Shown here piece after piece: positions 1-8,416 of a stretch of 23,978 bases of DNA (the stretch's first letter is position 1; the number at the start of each line of letters is the position of its first letter). The DNA is from Pseudobacteroides sp035370245 (GTDB lineage: Bacteria; Bacillota; Clostridia; Acetivibrionales; DSM-2933), in contig DAOOVO010000063.1 of NCBI GenBank assembly GCA_035370245.1, forward strand, positions 1 to 23,978. The letters run 5' to 3'. Below the pieces are notes generated by a model. That model saw only the letters and a list, made by a program, of their open reading frames with translations. It had not been told where the DNA came from and ran no database searches. The position numbers and the translations under genes are program-made.

Positions 1-72
1 TTCAAAGATCGATATTACCTGTTTTTAACAGGAGTTATTGCAGTGGAATCAATTAATAAATTATTAATATAG
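1..72 (+). CDS. possible 3' end of an upstream gene (C-terminal fragment)
   Basis: One frame is open from the first base of the window to a TAG at 70-72 and would encode 23 residues, including the hydrophobic stretch YYLFLTGVIAV. This could be the end of a membrane protein convergent with the chemoreceptor pair. The other two plus-strand frames are closed by stops within the first 60 bases. A 23-codon open frame occurs easily by chance, so this is a weak call. A short hairpin (CCTGTT/AACAGG, 18-32) lies inside it but has no T-tract. Bases 73-113 show no other feature. Confidence 0.25.
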   Translation, partial: FKDRYYLFLTGVIAVESINKLLI

Positions 73-113
73 GTATCTTTTTCATATAATACATAATATA
101 TACTGATATGCTG

Positions 114-2264
114 CTATAGTTTAAAGTGGGAAATGGAATTACTAAGTTCATGGGCCATTTCATTGAGCAGCTTTGATTGTGAGGAAACTTCGCTGATGCC
201 GTCAATTTGCTGCTGAGTTGTTGCGGTAATCTCTTCTACACTGGCAGCAGTTTCTTGAGAAACCGTAGATATATTATTTATTGCCATAAGTGTTTTATCA
301 CTTGATTCTAAAATTTTGTTCACCGATAACTCAAACTTCTTTGTAAACTCAATAATGTTTTCCAATGCCATAAAAATTTCTTTAAATGAATTATCCGTTT
401 CATTAACTGCATTAATTTGTTCCGCCACTATTTCCATTGTTTTATTTGCGGATTTGAATGTATTATCTGCTTTTGATTGTATATTCTGTATAGAATCATT
501 TATTGATGACAAAGATTCCTTGGTTTTGTCGGCAAGCTTTCTGACTTCTTCAGCGACTACTGCAAATCCCTTTCCGGCTTCTCCGGCTCTAGCTGCTTCA
601 ATTGCTGCATTTAAGGATAGTAAATTAGTCTGCTCCGAGATATTGCCGATAAATTTAACAATCTTTTCTATTTCTTTCATATCATCGTAAAAGGATTGTA
701 TTTGCTGTACTATGTCTTCCGATACCTTGCTGGTTTGAGCAGATTTGTCGGTAAGGGCTTTTACTGCTTTGAGTGTATTCTGGCTTAAGTCTTTTGTAGC
801 GTATATGATTTCCGAAACAGTTTTCATGTCTGTTCCTACCTGTTTAATGTCATTGGATAATTCGGTGACATATTCAAGGGATTTGTGATTGTTGGCAGCC
901 TGATCGGTAACACCTTTAGCTATTTCATCCATACTTACGGCAATTTGTTCAGATGATGTATAGTATGCATATGACATGTTACTAAGCTTTTCTGCACTTG
1001 ATAAAACCTGATTTGAAGAGGTATTTACCTTTGTCACAAGATTTCTTATATTTGATATCATATTATTGAAGTTGTTTGTTAGGTTTGAAATTTCATCCCT
1101 GTATTTATCGGTAACGGATATGTTCAAATTTCCGTCAGTTGCCTTTTGCACAAGATTCTCAAGCTTTTTTAATGGGCTTGATATACTTATGGCTATAAAT
1201 ATGGATATGATAAAGGAAAGTACGAAAAGCAGCATACCCACATAGAATATAGCTGTTCTTATTTCAACTGACCCGCTTTGAATAAAAGCTGTCGGTATGG
1301 TTGCAACAACAAACCAGTTTGAGCCTTCAACCTGTGCGAATGTATACAAATACTCTTTACCTTCATCTTTTAGATATATGTGTCCCTTTTTTATTTCATT
1401 GCTTTTATCGGTGTTTTCTTCATTTATAACCTTATTGAGATGGCTTATTAGATTTTCGTTTGTATACTTGCTGTTTGTTTTGACGCTATCGGTATTTTTA
1501 CTGGAAATAACCATACCTGAAGTGTCTACCAGAAAATTATCCTTAGAACCGTCAATATTTATGGATTTGTATATATTTCCTATATATGATTCGTTTAAAA
1601 ATATGACAAGAGATCCTATAGGAGTATTTGTAATTTCGTTGAATAGCTGTACCGTTGAAATAACATAGTTTTGTGATGTCTTAGCCCCTTTCTTCATCAT
1701 CCAGACAAATTTGCCTTTAGCTTGAGAAGCGATGGACTCAAATTCCTTTGCATCATTTTCGAAATCCATGCTGACATGATAAGCTGAAGCACCTGCCAAA
1801 TAACGGCCATTTGAAATATATATTGCTCCTTCACAGCCGTCCATAACAGAAGGTGAAAATTTTTGTACTATTAGAGGGTCTATTTCATAGATTAGCTCGT
1901 TTTCGGGAAGTTGTCCGCTATCAAATTCATTTAGAAGCTCCATAAAATTTTCGCTTCTCATAAATTCTCTTGCACCTGATTCAATAAAAAAGAGCAGATT
2001 TTTGACATTCTGACTGAACTGGGACATAATCTCAGTGGAGTAGGATTGTGTTTTTGATTCCACAGTAGAGCTTGACTTGTTATAGCTGAGTATTCCAATG
2101 CTAGTGATTGGCACACTGGTAAAGAGAATAAAAAATATCAGAAGCCTTTTTTGAATCCTGACATATCTGGTTATTTGTGTTATAGATGTCATTGATTCTT
2201 TGGCTCTGACAAGTAGCTCCGAAAAGGGCTTTTTGTAATTTTTGATTAATTCTCTAATACTCAT
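114..2264 (-). CDS. Methyl-accepting chemotaxis protein, second of a tandem pair (MCP-1)
   Basis: Transmembrane chemoreceptor of 716 aa that would pass extracellular ligand signals to CheA/CheW. It has a cytoplasmic N-terminal extension (1-40), TM1 (about 41-61), an extracellular sensor region of dCache size (about 65-332) containing a GCEGAIY motif at 143-149, TM2 (about 337-362), a HAMP segment (about 362-415) and a signalling coiled coil. The conserved hairpin tip is at 544-562 (EQTNLLSLNAAIEAARAGE), followed by FAVVAEEVRKLA. A methylation-type segment ETAASVEEI lies near 671-679. The ATG at 2262-2264 follows a GGGG-containing ribosome site. The stop is TAG at 114-116. It lies 41 bases behind its paralogue and is probably co-transcribed with it. 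The ligand cannot be read from the sequence. The family call is certain. Confidence 0.95.
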   Translation of the reverse strand: MSIRELIKNYKKPFSELLVRAKESMTSITQITRYVRIQKRLLIFFILFTSVPITSIGILSYNKSSSTVESKTQSYSTEIMSQFSQNVKNLLFFIESGAREFMRSENFMELLNEFDSGQLPENELIYEIDPLIVQKFSPSVMDGCEGAIYISNGRYLAGASAYHVSMDFENDAKEFESIASQAKGKFVWMMKKGAKTSQNYVISTVQLFNEITNTPIGSLVIFLNESYIGNIYKSINIDGSKDNFLVDTSGMVISSKNTDSVKTNSKYTNENLISHLNKVINEENTDKSNEIKKGHIYLKDEGKEYLYTFAQVEGSNWFVVATIPTAFIQSGSVEIRTAIFYVGMLLFVLSFIISIFIAISISSPLKKLENLVQKATDGNLNISVTDKYRDEISNLTNNFNNMISNIRNLVTKVNTSSNQVLSSAEKLSNMSYAYYTSSEQIAVSMDEIAKGVTDQAANNHKSLEYVTELSNDIKQVGTDMKTVSEIIYATKDLSQNTLKAVKALTDKSAQTSKVSEDIVQQIQSFYDDMKEIEKIVKFIGNISEQTNLLSLNAAIEAARAGEAGKGFAVVAEEVRKLADKTKESLSSINDSIQNIQSKADNTFKSANKTMEIVAEQINAVNETDNSFKEIFMALENIIEFTKKFELSVNKILESSDKTLMAINNISTVSQETAASVEEITATTQQQIDGISEVSSQSKLLNEMAHELSNSISHFKL

Positions 2265-2305
2265 TTATAAATACCCCGTTTCTAAGATAATTTTAAATTT
2301 ATGAC

Positions 2306-4447
2306 TTATTGTATTTTAAAATATGAGATTGAGTCATTAAGTTCTTTAGCCATTTCTCTTAAAAGCTTTGAATGAGACGATACTTCACTAATACCTTCAA
2401 TTTGCTGTTGGGTTGTTGCGGTTATTTCTTCTACAGAAGCTGCAGTTTGCTGTGATACCGTTGAAATATTATTAATTGCTTCTAATGTTTTATTGCTTGA
2501 ATCCAATATGCAGTTTACAGACACTTCAAACTCCTTCATATATTTACTAATATTATCCATAGATGTAAATATTTCCTTAAACGAATCGTCCGTTTCATTA
2601 ACTGCATTCATTTGATCCATTATTATTTGCTGGGTTTTATTGGCCGACCTGAATGCTAAGTCCGCCTTTGATTGAATGTTCTGGATTGAATTGCTTATTG
2701 ATATTAATGACTCCTTTGTTTGATTGGCAAGTTTTTTTACCTGGCCCGCTACGACTGCAAATCCTTTGCCTGCCTCCCCTGCTCGAGCAGCTTCTATGGC
2801 TGCATTTAACGATAACAGGTTTGTCTCTTCGGAAATATTGTTAATAAATTTTATTATGTTTTGTATTTCTTTCATATCGGAATATAATGAGTTTATTTGA
2901 TTTACTATATCTTCTGATACTTTATTGGTTTGCAATGATTTTTCGTTAAGGGATTTTACCGATTTTAAGGCATTTTGGCTTAAATGTTTGGTATCATGTA
3001 TGATGTTGGACACAGATTTCATATCCAGGCTTGTTTTCTCGATATCATTTGATAATGCAGTCATGTATCCAAGTGATTTATAATTATTTACAGACTGGTC
3101 GGAGACTCCTTTTGATATTTCATCCATACTTATAGCAACTTGCTCCGAGGAAGTATAGTAATCATGAGACATCTCGCTAAGTTTTTCAGCTGTTGTCAGA
3201 ACTTGTGCTGCGGAAGCATTGACTTTTGCCACAAGTTGTCTAATATGGGCTAACATTTCATTAAAGTTGTTTATTAAGTCGGATATTTCATCATTAAATG
3301 TATCGCTTATAGAAATAATAAGATTGCCTTCTTTTGCTTTTTTCATAAGATCTCCAAGCCTATACAGCGGATTTGAGATGCTGACAGCAATTAAAACAGA
3401 AATGATTACTGCAAGTATGAAAATTATTACGCTGACAAATATTATGGTTGTTCTTATAGCTAATGATTCCTGCTGCAGAAAGGACAAAGGGATAGTTGAA
3501 ACAGCAAACCAATTTATACCGGGTACCTGGGAATATGAAAACAAAAATTTACTGCCATTTTCAGATACATATGTATATCCTTTTATTGGTTGAGAGTCAT
3601 GAGCACTTTTTGTCTCTAAAGCACTTTTAATTTTATTGATAAACTCTTCGTTGGAATATTTGGTATTTATTTTTATGCTATTTTTGTCTTTGCTTGAAAT
3701 TATGGTTCCGGATGTATCAACGACAAATATATCCTTAGAACCGTCTATATTTGTTGAGTCGAAAATATTTCCGATGAAAGACTCGTTTAAAAAAACAACA
3801 ATAGTACCTAATGGTTCGTTTGTCAGCTCATGATATATTTCAACCATTGACAGAATATAATTCTGATGAGTTCTTTCACCTTCCCTCATAAGCCAAGTAT
3901 ACTTTCCGTTTGCTTCTATTGCAATAGATTCAAATTCATTTAGCATGGACAAAAATTCACTGGTGGTCTGGTAGCTTGAAGTGTTTCCTATTACTTCTCC
4001 CTTGGTCATGTATATTGCTCCTTCACAGCCTTCTATTACTGTTGGTGAGAATTTATTGTTTAAAATGGGGCTGATTATGGCTGATGCATCCATAACAGGC
4101 ATTCCACCTTGATCATACTGCTTAATTGTTTCGTTGAACTCGACAGTTTTCATAATTTCATTACAACTTGATTCAATAAAAAACAAAACATTTTTTACGT
4201 TACGTGAAAATTGTGACATAATTTCACTTGAGTAGGATTCGGTTTTAGACTGGACCGCTGAGCTGGATTTGGTATAGCTAACTAACGCAATGCTTAATAA
4301 AGGTACACTTGACAGTAAAATGAAAAATGCAAGTAACCTTTTTTGAATTCCGATATATCTTGAATATTTTGCAATTTTATACGGCATTTTTTTGAAATGT
4401 TGCAGAAGGTGGAACGAAGATGATTTAAAGGTTGATATCAATTTCAT
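2306..4447 (-). CDS. Methyl-accepting chemotaxis protein, first of a tandem pair (MCP-2)
   Basis: Chemoreceptor of 713 aa, similar to its neighbour over its whole length, so the pair looks like a local gene duplication. TM1 is about 38-58, the extracellular dCache-sized sensor about 60-328 (GCEGAIY at 140-146), TM2 about 333-358, then HAMP and the signalling hairpin with its tip near 540-558. The sensor halves differ most, for example in the 100-170 stretch and around 275-300, which suggests different ligands. The tip departs from consensus: E541 replaces the usual Gln of E-Q-T-N, and GQVKKLA (568-574) replaces the neighbour's EEVRKLA. The ATG at 4445-4447 has an AAAGGGA ribosome site 7-8 bases upstream. 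A sigma-D-like promoter lies about 120 bases upstream. Confidence 0.95.
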   Translation of the reverse strand: MKLISTFKSSSFHLLQHFKKMPYKIAKYSRYIGIQKRLLAFFILLSSVPLLSIALVSYTKSSSAVQSKTESYSSEIMSQFSRNVKNVLFFIESSCNEIMKTVEFNETIKQYDQGGMPVMDASAIISPILNNKFSPTVIEGCEGAIYMTKGEVIGNTSSYQTTSEFLSMLNEFESIAIEANGKYTWLMREGERTHQNYILSMVEIYHELTNEPLGTIVVFLNESFIGNIFDSTNIDGSKDIFVVDTSGTIISSKDKNSIKINTKYSNEEFINKIKSALETKSAHDSQPIKGYTYVSENGSKFLFSYSQVPGINWFAVSTIPLSFLQQESLAIRTTIIFVSVIIFILAVIISVLIAVSISNPLYRLGDLMKKAKEGNLIISISDTFNDEISDLINNFNEMLAHIRQLVAKVNASAAQVLTTAEKLSEMSHDYYTSSEQVAISMDEISKGVSDQSVNNYKSLGYMTALSNDIEKTSLDMKSVSNIIHDTKHLSQNALKSVKSLNEKSLQTNKVSEDIVNQINSLYSDMKEIQNIIKFINNISEETNLLSLNAAIEAARAGEAGKGFAVVAGQVKKLANQTKESLISISNSIQNIQSKADLAFRSANKTQQIIMDQMNAVNETDDSFKEIFTSMDNISKYMKEFEVSVNCILDSSNKTLEAINNISTVSQQTAASVEEITATTQQQIEGISEVSSHSKLLREMAKELNDSISYFKIQ

Positions 4448-4566
4448 AAAAATGTTCCCTTTCCATAATTAAGATATGCTATATAAAACATAAAATTTAG
4501 TCTGGTTGATATACAAATATTGGAAAAAGTAAATCAAAAAATATAAATAACTCTTCTATATATTTA

Positions 4567-4594
4567 TTATCGGCATTCGTTAAACAATAATTTA
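4567..4594 (-). promoter_or_regulatory. Sigma-D (sigma-28/FliA)-type promoter for the chemoreceptor pair
   Basis: Read on the minus strand, TAAA (4594-4591) is followed after 16 bases by GCCGATAA (4574-4567). This matches the motility sigma factor consensus (TAAA, 14-16 bases, GCCGATAA/T). It points toward the first chemoreceptor, giving a leader of roughly 110 nt. Flagellar/chemotaxis sigma control of such genes is established in Bacillus and Clostridium; its use here is inferred from the match. Confidence 0.8.
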
Positions 4595-4628
4595 GAGTTT
4601 CAGATTCAAAAATAATTGCGAAGTAATG

Positions 4629-4655
4629 TTAGCACTCTAGTCGTGAGAGTGCTAA
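4629..4655 (+). promoter_or_regulatory. CIRCE operator (HrcA binding site) upstream of htpG
   Basis: Perfect inverted repeat TTAGCACTC (4629-4637), nine-base spacer, GAGTGCTAA (4647-4655), identical to the CIRCE consensus arms and spacing. The repressor HrcA binds this element and releases it under heat shock when GroEL is titrated. It ends 7 bases before the -35 box of the htpG promoter, rather than overlapping the start of transcription as is most often seen. Confidence 0.95.
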
Positions 4656-4662
4656 AATATAC

Positions 4663-4690
4663 TTGACAAAACGTAATGTAGGTGTAATAT
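4663..4690 (+). promoter_or_regulatory. Sigma-A-type promoter of htpG
   Basis: Perfect -35 box TTGACA at 4663-4668, 16-base spacer, -10 box TAATAT at 4685-4690. Transcription would begin near 4697, leaving about a 30-nt leader that includes the AAGGAGG site at 4712-4718. This start lies upstream of the rejected ATG at 4706 but only about 9 bases from it. Confidence 0.8.
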
Positions 4691-4726
4691 TAATAAATAG
4701 AAATAATGGTTAAGGAGGCATTTTAT

Positions 4727-6622
4727 ATGATGCATGAGAGCGGAAGCATTTCAATAAACACCGAAAATATTTTTCCTATTATAAAAAAATGGTTGTATTC
4801 CGAAAAGGACATATTCGTCCGTGAACTAGTATCAAACTCCTCAGACGCCATAAGCAAATTGAAGAAATTAAGTGCCATAGGTGAAGCTGACCTGGAAGGT
4901 GATGATAAATGGCAAATAAAGGTTGTTGTTAACAAAAAAGAAAAGACAATGCAGATTATTGATAATGGTATAGGAATGACATTTGAAGAGGTTGGAAAGT
5001 ATATCAACCAAATTGCCTTTTCGGGTGCTAAGGACTTTTTGGAAAAGTATAAGGACAAAACCGATGAAGGTCAGATTATAGGCCACTTTGGTCTTGGATT
5101 CTATTCAGCATTTATGGTTGCCGACAAAGTGCAGATTGACACATTATCTTACAAAAAGGATGAAAAAGCCGTAAGATGGGTCAGCGTAGGCGGCATGGAT
5201 TATGAAATGGGTGAATCCGACAGGGCTTCAAGAGGAACCACTGTAACACTGTTTTTATCTGAGGACAGCCTTGAGTTCCTTGATAGCTTTAAAGTTAGAG
5301 AAATATTGGAGAAGTATTTTTCATTCCTTCCATATGAGGTATATTTTGAAGCGGTAGGAGAATCTTCGGAGGAAGGTGGGGAAGCAATAAAAGATAAGGA
5401 GCCTAAGGAGTTAAAACCCATCAATGATACAAATCCCCTTTGGCTTAAGAACCCAAAAGATTGTACCGATGAAGAATACAAGGAATTTTACAGAAAGGTA
5501 TTCCATGATTTTAATGAGCCTCTGTTTTGGATTCATTTGAATATGGATTATCCGTTTAACCTTAAGGGTATTTTGTATTTTCCAAAATTAAAGCATGAGT
5601 TTGAAACAATAGAGGGGCAGATAAAGCTGTATTACAATCAGGTGTTTGTTGCGGACAATATTAAAGAAGTAATACCTGAGTTTCTGATGCTGTTAAAGGG
5701 TACGCTTGATTGTCCTGATCTTCCTCTTAATGTTTCGAGAAGCTTTTTGCAGAATGACGGCTATGTAAACAAAATATCCGCCCACATTACCAAAAAGGTT
5801 GCGGATAAGCTTACGTCAATCTATGAGAATGAGAGAGAAAGCTATAATAAGTATTGGGATGATATAAATCCATTTGTAAAATACGGCTGTATTCGTGAAT
5901 CAAAATTCTACGACAGGGTTAAGGATATTGTGATTTTTAAGACAACAAATGGAGATTATGTTTCACAGAAAGAATATTTGGAACGCAATAAGGAAAAGCA
6001 TGAAAATAAAGTTTTCTATGTATCTGATGAGAGACAGCAGGCCCAATATATAAAATTATTTAAAGACAACGGAATGGAAGCTGTTATATTGTCGTCAATG
6101 ATAGATAACCATTTCATAAGCTTTTTAGAATCAAAGCAGACTGATATTAAGTTTTTGAGAATCGATTCAGATATTTCAGAATGCCTGAAGGAAAAAGAGG
6201 ACAATGTTGATGAAAAAGCATCAAAAGAACTTCAGGAAAGCTTTGAAAAGCTCTTTAAGGATGCACTTGGAAACGACAAGCTCAAGCTCAAAGTGGAAAG
6301 CCTTAAGGCTACAAGTGTGCCTGGTATGATTCTTTTGGACGAGCGTTCAAGAAGGATGCAGGAGATGTCTCAGAGATTTGGCGGATTTGACATGAGTCAT
6401 ATGTTTGGAAATGAAGAGACACTGGTACTTAACAAAAATAATGATTTGATTAAAAAGATTATTGATATTAAGGATAATGATGATCGCAAAAATGAGGTAA
6501 AGCTTATTTGCGAGCATATTTACGATCTTGCAATGATGAGTCATAAGCAGCTTAGTGCAGAAGCAATGACAAAGTTTATTGAAAGAAGCAATATGCTTCT
6601 TACAAAATTGGTAGAAGCATAA
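4727..6622 (+). CDS. htpG: Molecular chaperone HtpG (bacterial Hsp90)
   Basis: ATP-dependent Hsp90-family chaperone, 631 aa, the usual bacterial length, cytosolic dimer. The N-terminal GHKL ATPase domain (1 to about 215) shows ELVSNSSDA (E33, N37), D79-N-G-I-G-M84, SGAKDFL (99-105) and the lid motif GHFGLGFYSAFMVADKV (119-135), then GTTVTLFL. The middle domain carries LNVSRSFLQND with the ATP-contacting arginine R338. The C-terminal dimerisation domain ends at the stop in 6620-6622. The start is taken as ATG 4727, with AAGGAGG at 4712-4718 eight bases upstream. An earlier in-frame ATG at 4706 would place that ribosome site inside the gene and lacks one of its own. A second ATG follows at 4730. 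Control by HrcA is predicted from the CIRCE element. It is transcribed alone and divergently from the chemoreceptors. Confidence 0.97.
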   Translation: MMHESGSISINTENIFPIIKKWLYSEKDIFVRELVSNSSDAISKLKKLSAIGEADLEGDDKWQIKVVVNKKEKTMQIIDNGIGMTFEEVGKYINQIAFSGAKDFLEKYKDKTDEGQIIGHFGLGFYSAFMVADKVQIDTLSYKKDEKAVRWVSVGGMDYEMGESDRASRGTTVTLFLSEDSLEFLDSFKVREILEKYFSFLPYEVYFEAVGESSEEGGEAIKDKEPKELKPINDTNPLWLKNPKDCTDEEYKEFYRKVFHDFNEPLFWIHLNMDYPFNLKGILYFPKLKHEFETIEGQIKLYYNQVFVADNIKEVIPEFLMLLKGTLDCPDLPLNVSRSFLQNDGYVNKISAHITKKVADKLTSIYENERESYNKYWDDINPFVKYGCIRESKFYDRVKDIVIFKTTNGDYVSQKEYLERNKEKHENKVFYVSDERQQAQYIKLFKDNGMEAVILSSMIDNHFISFLESKQTDIKFLRIDSDISECLKEKEDNVDEKASKELQESFEKLFKDALGNDKLKLKVESLKATSVPGMILLDERSRRMQEMSQRFGGFDMSHMFGNEETLVLNKNNDLIKKIIDIKDNDDRKNEVKLICEHIYDLAMMSHKQLSAEAMTKFIERSNMLLTKLVEA

Positions 6623-6637
6623 TAAAAGTAAAAGTGA

Positions 6638-6702
6638 AAGTGGTTTGCTTCAAAAATTATGAAACTTAAATGTTTTTTGTTGAAGCAAACCACTTATTTT
6701 TA
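6638..6702. terminator. Bidirectional intrinsic terminator between htpG and the acyl-CoA synthetase gene
   Basis: Perfect 15-bp inverted repeat: arm 6638-6652 (AAGTGGTTTGCTTCA) pairs with 6681-6695, around a 28-base loop that can pair further (A-rich against T-rich). On the plus strand it is followed by ATTTTTAATT. On the minus strand it is followed by a moderately T-rich run. It sits between two convergent stop codons. Confidence 0.85.
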
Positions 6703-6731
6703 ATTATATATCAGTCATTAATATTTTATTG

Positions 6732-8390
6732 TTATTCCTTATCGTTATTTCTTATTTCAACCCTGCGTATTTTACCGCTTATGGTCTTTGGAAGTTCCTT
6801 TACAAATTCAATAATTCTTGGATATTTATAAGGTGCAGTAACCTTCTTAACATGGTTTTGAAGTTCTACCACCAGTTCATCTGAAGGGGTGTAGTTTTTA
6901 GTTAGAACAACTGTAGCCTTTACAATCTGTCCTCTATCAGGATCGGGCACTGCTGTTATTGCACATTCCAATACAGCGGGATGTTCCAATAGTGCACTCT
7001 CAACTTCAAAAGGTCCTATTCTGTAGCCTGAGCTTTTAATTACGTCATCTGCCCTTCCCACAAACCAAAGATAGCCATCCTCATCACGCCATGCCATATC
7101 TCCTGTATAATAGATGTCATCATGCCATACTTTAGATGTAAGATCGGCATCTCTGTAATATCCGTCGAACATACCGACCGGCTTGGATTTATTTGTACGA
7201 AGAACTATCTGTCCTTCTTCACCGACTTCACAGGATGTGCCGTCTTCATTGATTATATCAAGATCATATCCGGGCGAAGGCTTACCCATAGAACCGGGCT
7301 TAGGCTCCATCCAAGGATAGGTGGCAGCGGTAACAGTAAGCTCGGTTTGACCATATCCTTCCATTAATTTAATGCCTGTAGCGTTATAAAATTGATTATA
7401 TACTTCTGGATTAAGAGGTTCACCTGCAACTGCACAGTATTTCATTTTGCTGAAATCATATTTGGATAAATCTTCCTTAATAAAGAACCTGTATATTGTT
7501 GGAGGTGCACAGAAGGAAGTAACACCATGTTTTGTTATAACTTCAAGCAGTTCTTTCGGAACAAACTTGTCATAGTCATATACAAATATTGCTGCACCGG
7601 AGAGCCACTGGCCATATATTTTCCCCCATACTGCTTTTGCCCATCCTGTATCGGCTACAGTAAGGTGCAAGCCGTCTTCAGTGACGTTTTGCCAGTATTT
7701 AGCTGTAAGTATGTGACCGAGGGGATATGTATAATTATGCATAACCATTTTTGGCATTCCGGTAGTCCCGGATGTAAAGTACAGCAGCAAAATATCATCA
7801 TTTGTAGGTGCATCGCTTCCTACAGGTCTTTTAAAGTCAGATGAGGCTTTAGAAAGCTCAGTTGTAAAATCAAGCCAGCCTTCGCGGCTGCCTCCTACGA
7901 GAGCCTTTAATTTTAATGAAGGCGATTCAGGCTCGGAGTCTTCAACATGCTTTATTACCTCCGGCTCATTGACGCAAATAATCATTTTAATATCAGCAGC
8001 GTTGTTTCTGTAAACTATATCCTTTTTTGTAAGCAAATGTGTTGCTGGTATGCATATTGCTCCGATCTTGTGAAGAGCCAGTATCAGAAACCAGAATTCA
8101 TATCTTCTTTTAAGTATAAGCATTACAGGGTCGCCCTTTTTGATACCTGCATCTTTTAAAAAATTAGCTGCCTTATCGCTGTATTCCTTTAACTGTCCAA
8201 ATGTAAATGTAGCATAGTCGCCTTTTTCATCACACCATACCATAGCTCTTTTATCGGGTGTTGTTTCAGCATAATAGTCCACTACATCATAAGCGAAGTT
8301 AAAATTATCCGGTACGTTTATTTTGAAATTTTCAAAGAAATCCTCGTAAGAATCAAACTCAACCCGAGGAAGGTATTTTTCCAGTAACAT
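6732..8390 (-). CDS. AMP-forming acyl-CoA synthetase (acetyl/medium-chain type)
   Basis: ANL-superfamily enzyme of 552 aa that would activate a carboxylic acid with ATP and CoA to acyl-CoA, AMP and PPi. Motifs in order: the phosphate-binding loop TSGTTGMPK (206-214), EGYGQTELT (344-352), YYTGDMAWRDEDGYLWFVGR (427-446) with the hinge aspartate inside it, GYRIGPFEVE (455-464), and near the C-terminus the catalytic lysine K540 in KTISGKIRR. The layout matches medium-chain acyl-CoA synthetases/AcsA-like proteins. The acid substrate cannot be set from sequence. ATG 8388-8390 has AGGAGG seven bases upstream. It follows the HTH-cupin regulator gene with a 26-base gap, so the two very probably form an operon. 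The regulator may sense the acid or its CoA ester (inference). Confidence 0.93.
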   Translation of the reverse strand: MLLEKYLPRVEFDSYEDFFENFKINVPDNFNFAYDVVDYYAETTPDKRAMVWCDEKGDYATFTFGQLKEYSDKAANFLKDAGIKKGDPVMLILKRRYEFWFLILALHKIGAICIPATHLLTKKDIVYRNNAADIKMIICVNEPEVIKHVEDSEPESPSLKLKALVGGSREGWLDFTTELSKASSDFKRPVGSDAPTNDDILLLYFTSGTTGMPKMVMHNYTYPLGHILTAKYWQNVTEDGLHLTVADTGWAKAVWGKIYGQWLSGAAIFVYDYDKFVPKELLEVITKHGVTSFCAPPTIYRFFIKEDLSKYDFSKMKYCAVAGEPLNPEVYNQFYNATGIKLMEGYGQTELTVTAATYPWMEPKPGSMGKPSPGYDLDIINEDGTSCEVGEEGQIVLRTNKSKPVGMFDGYYRDADLTSKVWHDDIYYTGDMAWRDEDGYLWFVGRADDVIKSSGYRIGPFEVESALLEHPAVLECAITAVPDPDRGQIVKATVVLTKNYTPSDELVVELQNHVKKVTAPYKYPRIIEFVKELPKTISGKIRRVEIRNNDKE

Positions 8391-8416
8391 TTGTAAACCT
8401 CCTGATCTATTTATAA

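Noticed and set aside
18..32. Hairpin CCTGTT-TTT-AACAGG as a terminator for the chemoreceptor operon
   Set aside because: Only six base pairs, with no T-run on the minus strand after it.
316..690. 124-codon plus-strand open frame opposite the chemoreceptor
   Set aside because: It is antisense to the highly conserved MCP signalling region and has no ribosome site; a shadow of low stop density.
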